Source: an uncultured Flavobacteriaceae bacterium
GTDB taxonomy: Bacteria; Bacteroidota; Bacteroidia; Flavobacteriales; Flavobacteriaceae
DNA: 64,000 nt
Assembly (NCBI GenBank): GCA_947497245.1
Contig: CANMFO010000001.1
Location: 1,240,001 to 1,304,000, forward strand
Direction of reading: 5' to 3'
Position 1 is the first letter of the stretch; the number at the start of each line of letters is the position of its first letter. The position numbers and the translations under genes are program-made. A model generated the notes under the pieces. It saw only the letters and a list, made by a program, of their open reading frames with translations. It did not search any database and was not told where the DNA came from. Shown piece after piece: positions 60,190-64,000 of the stretch.

Positions 60190-61497
60190 TTACACCCGGA
60201 CAATCTTGGCACCAATGGCCCGTAAACGGTTATCGATATCCTCATACCCCCTATCAATTTGCTCAATATTGTGAATGGTAGAGGTTCCCTTCGCCGAAAG
60301 TGCCGCGATCAACAGCGAGACCCCGGCGCGAATATCAGGAGATACCATGGTAGTGGCCTTCAAGGTCGATTTGAAGTCATGTCCCATCACCGTGGCCCGG
60401 TGCGGGTCGCAGAGGATGATCTTGGCCCCCATGTCAATTAATTTATCCACAAAGAACAACCGGCTCTCGAACATCTTTTGATGTACCAGGACCTCCCCTT
60501 TGGCCTGAGTGGCCACCACCAGGATAATACTTAACAGATCGGGGGTCATTCCCGGCCATGGGGCATCGGCAATGGTCAAGATCGAACCATCGATATAGTT
60601 CTGTATCTCATAGCCGTCCTTGTGTTCGGGAATATGGATATCATCCCCTCTGCGTTCCAGTTTGATCCCCAACTTTGCAAATACACTGGGAATCTGCCCC
60701 AGGTCGTCCCAACTTACATTCTTAATGGTCAGCTCGCTTTTGGTCATTGCGGCCAGGCCGATCCAACTTCCAATTTCGATCATGTCGGGCAGCATGGTAT
60801 GCTCGGTCCCTCCCAAACGGTCCACTCCCTCGATGACCAACATATTGGAACCCACCCCACTGATCTTGGCCCCCATTCTGTTGAGCATCTTGCAAAGTTG
60901 TTGCAGATAGGGTTCACAGGCCGCATTGTAAATGGTGGTCTTGCCCTCGGCCAAGACCGCTGCCATAACAATATTGGCCGTTCCGGTGACCGAGGCTTCA
61001 TCGAGCAACATATAGGCACCCTTCAATTTCTTGGCCTCGACGCCGTAAAAATGTTCTTCCTTGTTGTACCTGAACTTGGCGCCCAGGTTGATGAATCCCT
61101 CAAAATGGGTGTCGAGCCTGCGCCGCCCGATTTTGTCCCCTCCCGGTTTTGGAATATAACCTTGGCCGAAACGCGCCAACAAAGGGCCTACCAACATAAT
61201 GGAGCCCCTGAGCCCCCTGCCGTCCTGTTTGAACTGATCGGATTGTAGGTAGCCCATGTTCACCTCATCGGCCTTGAAGGTGTAGGATCCTTTTCCCTTC
61301 TTTTGAATTTTTACCCCCAGGTCCTCCAGCAGAGCTATCAGCTTGTTTACATCGACAATATCGGGGATGTTGTGAATGGAGACCTCTTCCGGGGTCAAAA
61401 GTACCGCGCATAGAATTTGCAACGCTTCGTTCTTTGCACCTTGCGGGGTGATCTCACCTGAAAGTCGATGCCCCCCTTCAATTTTAAATGTTCCCAT
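60190..61497 (-). CDS. murA: UDP-N-acetylglucosamine 1-carboxyvinyltransferase with Asp at the fosfomycin site
   Basis: First committed enzyme of peptidoglycan synthesis, 435 residues: transfers enolpyruvate from PEP to UDP-GlcNAc. The N-terminal 'GQKAKNEALQ'-type block is present as 'PQGAKNEALQILCAVLL' with Lys22. The active-site loop reads 'KPGGDKIGRRRLDTHFEGF': residue 121 is Asp (codon at 61135-61137) where E. coli has Cys115, the residue alkylated by fosfomycin. This change is known from naturally resistant MurA enzymes. DUF4290 lies 14 bases upstream on the same strand. Confidence 0.95.
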   Translation of the reverse strand: MGTFKIEGGHRLSGEITPQGAKNEALQILCAVLLTPEEVSIHNIPDIVDVNKLIALLEDLGVKIQKKGKGSYTFKADEVNMGYLQSDQFKQDGRGLRGSIMLVGPLLARFGQGYIPKPGGDKIGRRRLDTHFEGFINLGAKFRYNKEEHFYGVEAKKLKGAYMLLDEASVTGTANIVMAAVLAEGKTTIYNAACEPYLQQLCKMLNRMGAKISGVGSNMLVIEGVDRLGGTEHTMLPDMIEIGSWIGLAAMTKSELTIKNVSWDDLGQIPSVFAKLGIKLERRGDDIHIPEHKDGYEIQNYIDGSILTIADAPWPGMTPDLLSIILVVATQAKGEVLVHQKMFESRLFFVDKLIDMGAKIILCDPHRATVMGHDFKSTLKATTMVSPDIRAGVSLLIAALSAKGTSTIHNIEQIDRGYEDIDNRLRAIGAKIVRV

Positions 61498-61511
61498 TTA
61501 ATTTTGAATGA

Positions 61512-62159
61512 TTAGAACCGTTTTTTGCCACGGTTGTTATTTCTTTGGGATTTTTTGTTGGAGGTAGTGCGGGTTGTTTTGGCGACCCGGTTTTTTAGGA
61601 ACTGGCCACTTTCCGTAAGATTTTCGCCCGTGAGATCGATCTGGCCATCACTCAGTTCATATAGGTGGGTAAAGATCGCTTTATCATCAACCGTATCTTT
61701 ATTCCAATTCAGGTAGCATTTTTTCATATGGTTGGCGATAGCGTACTCCAGGCCATCGCGCATATCGCCTTTTTCCCATTTCACCGCAACATCGATCATC
61801 CGCTTTATGTTGTTTCCATAAAAGCGGTATTTGGGATGGTTCTGTGGGTAGGGCAACGGATCGGGGCGCTGTTGCAGTACTTCCTTGCTGGTAATGGGAA
61901 AAGGGGATTCCACATCCAACTTAAAATCGGACATGATGAACAGTTGATCCCAAAGTTTGTGCTGGAAATCGGGTACATCCCGCAAATGTGGTTGCAGGTT
62001 TCCCATGACACTGATGATCGCCTTGGCAATCTTGTTGCGCTCCTTCTCATCTTCAATGGAGACCGCATGGTCCACCATTTTTTGAAAATGGCGGCCGTAT
62101 TCCGGTATGATCAACTGGGGCCGCTCTGTATTGTATTCTAGATTTTCTACTAAGTTCAA
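61512..62159 (-). CDS. DUF4290 family protein
   Basis: Cytosolic protein of 215 residues, confined as far as I know to Bacteroidota. It is mostly helical ('EDEKERNKIAKAIISVMGNLQPHLRDV', 'DFQHKLWDQLFIMSDFKLDVESPFP'), with the conserved 'YGNNIKRMIDVAVKWEKGDMRDGLEYAIANHMKKCYLNWNKD' region split here by its natural turns, and a very basic C-terminal tail that suggests nucleic-acid contact. It is 14 bases upstream of murA on the same strand and probably co-transcribed with it. Function unknown. Confidence 0.88.
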   Translation of the reverse strand: MNLVENLEYNTERPQLIIPEYGRHFQKMVDHAVSIEDEKERNKIAKAIISVMGNLQPHLRDVPDFQHKLWDQLFIMSDFKLDVESPFPITSKEVLQQRPDPLPYPQNHPKYRFYGNNIKRMIDVAVKWEKGDMRDGLEYAIANHMKKCYLNWNKDTVDDKAIFTHLYELSDGQIDLTGENLTESGQFLKNRVAKTTRTTSNKKSQRNNNRGKKRF

Positions 62160-62247
62160 ATTATAAGGTCTTTGCTTAAATATTGTATCGGAAAGTGTTA
62201 TAGTAATAACGTCGGCAAATTAACAAAATTATGCCATAATACCTATT

Positions 62248-62535
62248 TTACAGTGATATTACGCCTTTTATCCCTCCCACTTCCTTGTATTTTTGAATGA
62301 CCGCATCCGGGTCCTTTAGGTTCACGGTTATGGAAATGCTGGTATATTTTCCGTTCTTGGACTTTTTCAGTTCGATCACGGCCCCAGTATTGTCAAAGAT
62401 CTGGTGGACCTGGTTTATTTTTCCGGCTTCCGTGGGAACTATGAATTTGTAAAGGTAATTCGAGGGCCAGGAGGCGCTTTCCTGCAATTGCTCCTTCAAT
62501 CTTCTATAAAATTCCTCCGTCTTTTCGGTATCCAT
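62248..62535 (-). CDS. DUF493 family protein
   Basis: Small protein of 95 residues from MDTEKTEEFYRRLK. I prefer this to the in-frame Met at 62562 because a consensus -7 element lies between them, so the longer start would be upstream of transcription. The pattern 'WPSNYLYKFIVP' followed by 'STSISITVNLKDPDAVIQKYKEV'-like strands fits the DUF493/YbeD ACT-like fold. Function is unclear; YbeD relatives are proposed regulators. Confidence 0.85.
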   Translation of the reverse strand: MDTEKTEEFYRRLKEQLQESASWPSNYLYKFIVPTEAGKINQVHQIFDNTGAVIELKKSKNGKYTSISITVNLKDPDAVIQKYKEVGGIKGVISL

Positions 62536-62548
62536 ACATTTGTTTTTG

Positions 62549-62556
62549 CAAAGATA
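62549..62556 (-). promoter_or_regulatory. Candidate -7 element of the DUF493 gene
   Basis: Minus-strand TATCTTTG, an exact TAnnTTTG match, 14 bases upstream of the chosen start, implying a very short leader. No TTG at normal spacing was seen. Confidence 0.4.
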
Positions 62557-62621
62557 GGCCAAAACACCAATTTTTTAGGCTTGGTCCTATTGATTACTTT
62601 TGCATATACAATCCGACTCTA

Positions 62622-63185
62622 TTGAACCCAAAAAAAATTGTCATTACCGGAGGGCCGAGCACAGGAAAAACCTCCCTTATCGAGGGTTTGGAAAAAGCGG
62701 GCCAACATTGTTTCCCAGAGGTCATACGGAATATGACCTTGGAGGCCAAAAACGATGGGGAGATCAGCAGTTTTTCCACCAACCCGATCGCCCTGGTCTC
62801 CGACCCCCTGGATTTTAACCGAAAGATCCTGCGGGCCCGGATAAAACACTTTCAAGAGTCGCTCCTCTCTCAGGGCCCGGTGGTCTTTTTCGATAGGGGC
62901 ATTCCCGATATAATGGCCTATATGGACTATTTTGATCAGGAGTACGGGGCCGAATTCATCAAGGCCACCGAGGACCACAGGTACGATGCGGTCTACCTAC
63001 TGCCCATGTGGAAGGGCATCTATATTACGGATGGGGAACGTTTTGAAAGCTATGGGGAAGCCCTGCAAATTCACGACCATTTAAGGGAGGCCTATACCAA
63101 TAGTGGTTATGATGTCATAGAGGTACCAAAGGATTCGGTTCCCAATAGGATCCGATTTATCTTGAAAAGTCTAAATCGAATCTAG
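62622..63185 (+). CDS. AAA family P-loop ATPase (AAA_28, NadR-like kinase fold)
   Basis: Cytosolic protein of 187 residues beginning at a TTG codon (MNPKKIVITGG...). The Walker A motif GPSTGKTS is at residues 11-18. 'VVFFDRGIPDIMAYMDYF' is the Walker B-like region with the catalytic Asp, and 'YEVIEVPKDSVPNRIRFIL'-type strands close the fold. The family resembles NadR-type nucleoside kinases but substrates are mostly unknown. Its stop codon shares one base with the GTG start of recQ. Confidence 0.85.
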   Translation: MNPKKIVITGGPSTGKTSLIEGLEKAGQHCFPEVIRNMTLEAKNDGEISSFSTNPIALVSDPLDFNRKILRARIKHFQESLLSQGPVVFFDRGIPDIMAYMDYFDQEYGAEFIKATEDHRYDAVYLLPMWKGIYITDGERFESYGEALQIHDHLREAYTNSGYDVIEVPKDSVPNRIRFILKSLNRI

Positions 63186-64000
63186 TGGAGCATCCGAAGG
63201 ACATCCTGAAAAAGTTTTGGGGATTTGATGATTTCAAGGGGTCTCAGAAAGAAATAATAGCGGCACTCTTGGAGGATCGCGATGTCCTCGCGCTGATGCC
63301 CACCGGAGGCGGAAAATCGCTTTGCTTCCAGGTACCGGCCCTGGCCCGGGAAGGCATCTGCATCGTAGTATCCCCATTGATCTCCCTGATCCAAAACCAA
63401 GTCGACCGTTTAAGACAGTTGGGCATCAAAGCAATCGCCCTTACCGGGGGAATCCCTTTTGGGGAAGTGGTTCAGCTACTCGACAATTGTTGTTTCGGCA
63501 ACTACAAATTTCTGTACCTTTCCCCGGAACGGCTGGGCCAGGAAATGGTCAGGGAGCGTATACAGCGGATGAAAGTGAACCTCCTCGCCATTGACGAGGC
63601 GCACTGTATTTCGCAGTGGGGGCACGACTTCAGGCCGGCCTATCTGGAGTGTTCCAAGTTAAGGGAGCTGTCCCCGGAAACCCCGATCATCGCCCTTACT
63701 GCCACTGCTACCCGAGCGGTCGCCAATGACATAGTGGCCAATCTAAAGTGCAACGACCCTCTTGTGATCAAGGATTCCTTCGCCCGGGATAATATCGCTT
63801 TCAGCATTTCCCGTGCAGAGGATAAACCATATCGGTTGAAACAGTTGTGCGCCCAACTTGAAAAAAGTGCCATTGTATACGTAAGAACTAGGCGGTCATC
63901 GGAGGAGTTGGCGCGATACCTCAATGGCTCTGGATATGCCGCGGCCCATTTCCATGGGGGCATCCCCAAACGGGAAAAGCAGGAAAAGCTAGATCTTTGG
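63185..64000 (+). CDS. recQ: ATP-dependent DNA helicase RecQ, partial
   Basis: Superfamily 2 helicase, 3'-5', used in recombination and replication repair; only the first 272 residues are inside the window and the gene continues past the right edge. Translation begins at a GTG whose G is the last base of the preceding stop. Motifs: motif I 'LMPTGGGKSLCFQVPAL' (39-55), motif II 'LLAIDEAHCISQWGHDFRP' with DEAH, motif III 'IIALTATATRAVANDI', and the start of domain 2 'SAIVYVRTRRSSEELARYL'. The 'HCISQWGHDFRP' aromatic loop is diagnostic of RecQ. Confidence 0.93.
   Translation, partial: MEHPKDILKKFWGFDDFKGSQKEIIAALLEDRDVLALMPTGGGKSLCFQVPALAREGICIVVSPLISLIQNQVDRLRQLGIKAIALTGGIPFGEVVQLLDNCCFGNYKFLYLSPERLGQEMVRERIQRMKVNLLAIDEAHCISQWGHDFRPAYLECSKLRELSPETPIIALTATATRAVANDIVANLKCNDPLVIKDSFARDNIAFSISRAEDKPYRLKQLCAQLEKSAIVYVRTRRSSEELARYLNGSGYAAAHFHGGIPKREKQEKLDLW

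Noticed and set aside
1-64000. CRISPR arrays, insertion sequences, prophage or toxin-antitoxin modules
   Set aside because: I saw no regularly spaced direct repeats, transposases, integrases or phage structural genes on either strand.

Overview
The window looks like chromosome of a member of the Flavobacteriaceae (Bacteroidota), probably marine. The evidence is a SusC/SusD pair, a protein with a type IX secretion (T9SS) sorting tail, a bacillithiol deacetylase (BshB1), a fused CcsB-CcsA cytochrome c biogenesis protein, DUF4290/DUF493/DUF2911/DUF6340 family genes, and promoters of the Bacteroidota form TTG-N(16-22)-TAnnTTTG. The genus cannot be fixed from this sequence. I saw no insertion sequences, prophage genes, integrases or CRISPR arrays. 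One tRNA (His) is present. Genes are tightly packed and no gene-free stretch exceeds 300 bases.

Layout. 0-3.7 kb (minus): end of a 2-keto-3-deoxy sugar-acid route: KDPG aldolase (cut by the edge), KDG kinase, an NTF2-like secreted protein and an enolase-superfamily sugar-acid dehydratase with a twin-arginine motif. 3.8-7.6 kb: a Bax-inhibitor-like membrane protein, an NTF2-like lipoprotein and cytochrome bd oxidase (cydAB). 7.6-16.5 kb: a complete trans-4-hydroxy-L-proline catabolic operon (epimerase, FAD dehydrogenase, deaminase, alpha-ketoglutarate semialdehyde dehydrogenase) that also holds a DUF885 peptidase and a GH88 unsaturated glucuronyl hydrolase, with a divergent AraC regulator. 16.5-28.7 kb: aldose epimerase, M28 peptidase, tRNA-His, an orphan TPR histidine kinase, bshB1, a trans-sulfuration enzyme, a MATE transporter with a striking structured leader, and CcsBA. 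28.9-33 kb: a His-rich lipoprotein, a DUF2520 protein, a KdsC-like phosphatase, Maf, a lipoprotein and an MscS-like channel.

33-50 kb is a transport and catabolic locus without a recognised glycoside hydrolase: a large secreted PIG-L deacetylase, a 33-residue membrane peptide, a sodium:solute symporter, a LacI regulator, SusC, SusD, a large FG-GAP/ASPIC lipoprotein and a DUF5107-TPR protein. 50-64 kb is mostly housekeeping: DUF2911, a T9SS cargo protein, photolyase, DUF6340, DUF1801, an M20 amidohydrolase, a CDGSH iron-sulfur protein, a hexapeptide acetyltransferase, a TolB-like propeller, pirin, MurA (with Asp in place of the fosfomycin-target Cys), DUF4290, DUF493, a small ATPase and the start of RecQ.

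The observations most worth following are the three-way-junction RNA in the MATE leader (25347-25451), the unusual make-up of the hydroxyproline operon, and the 33-50 kb Sus-type locus with its palindromic control sites.
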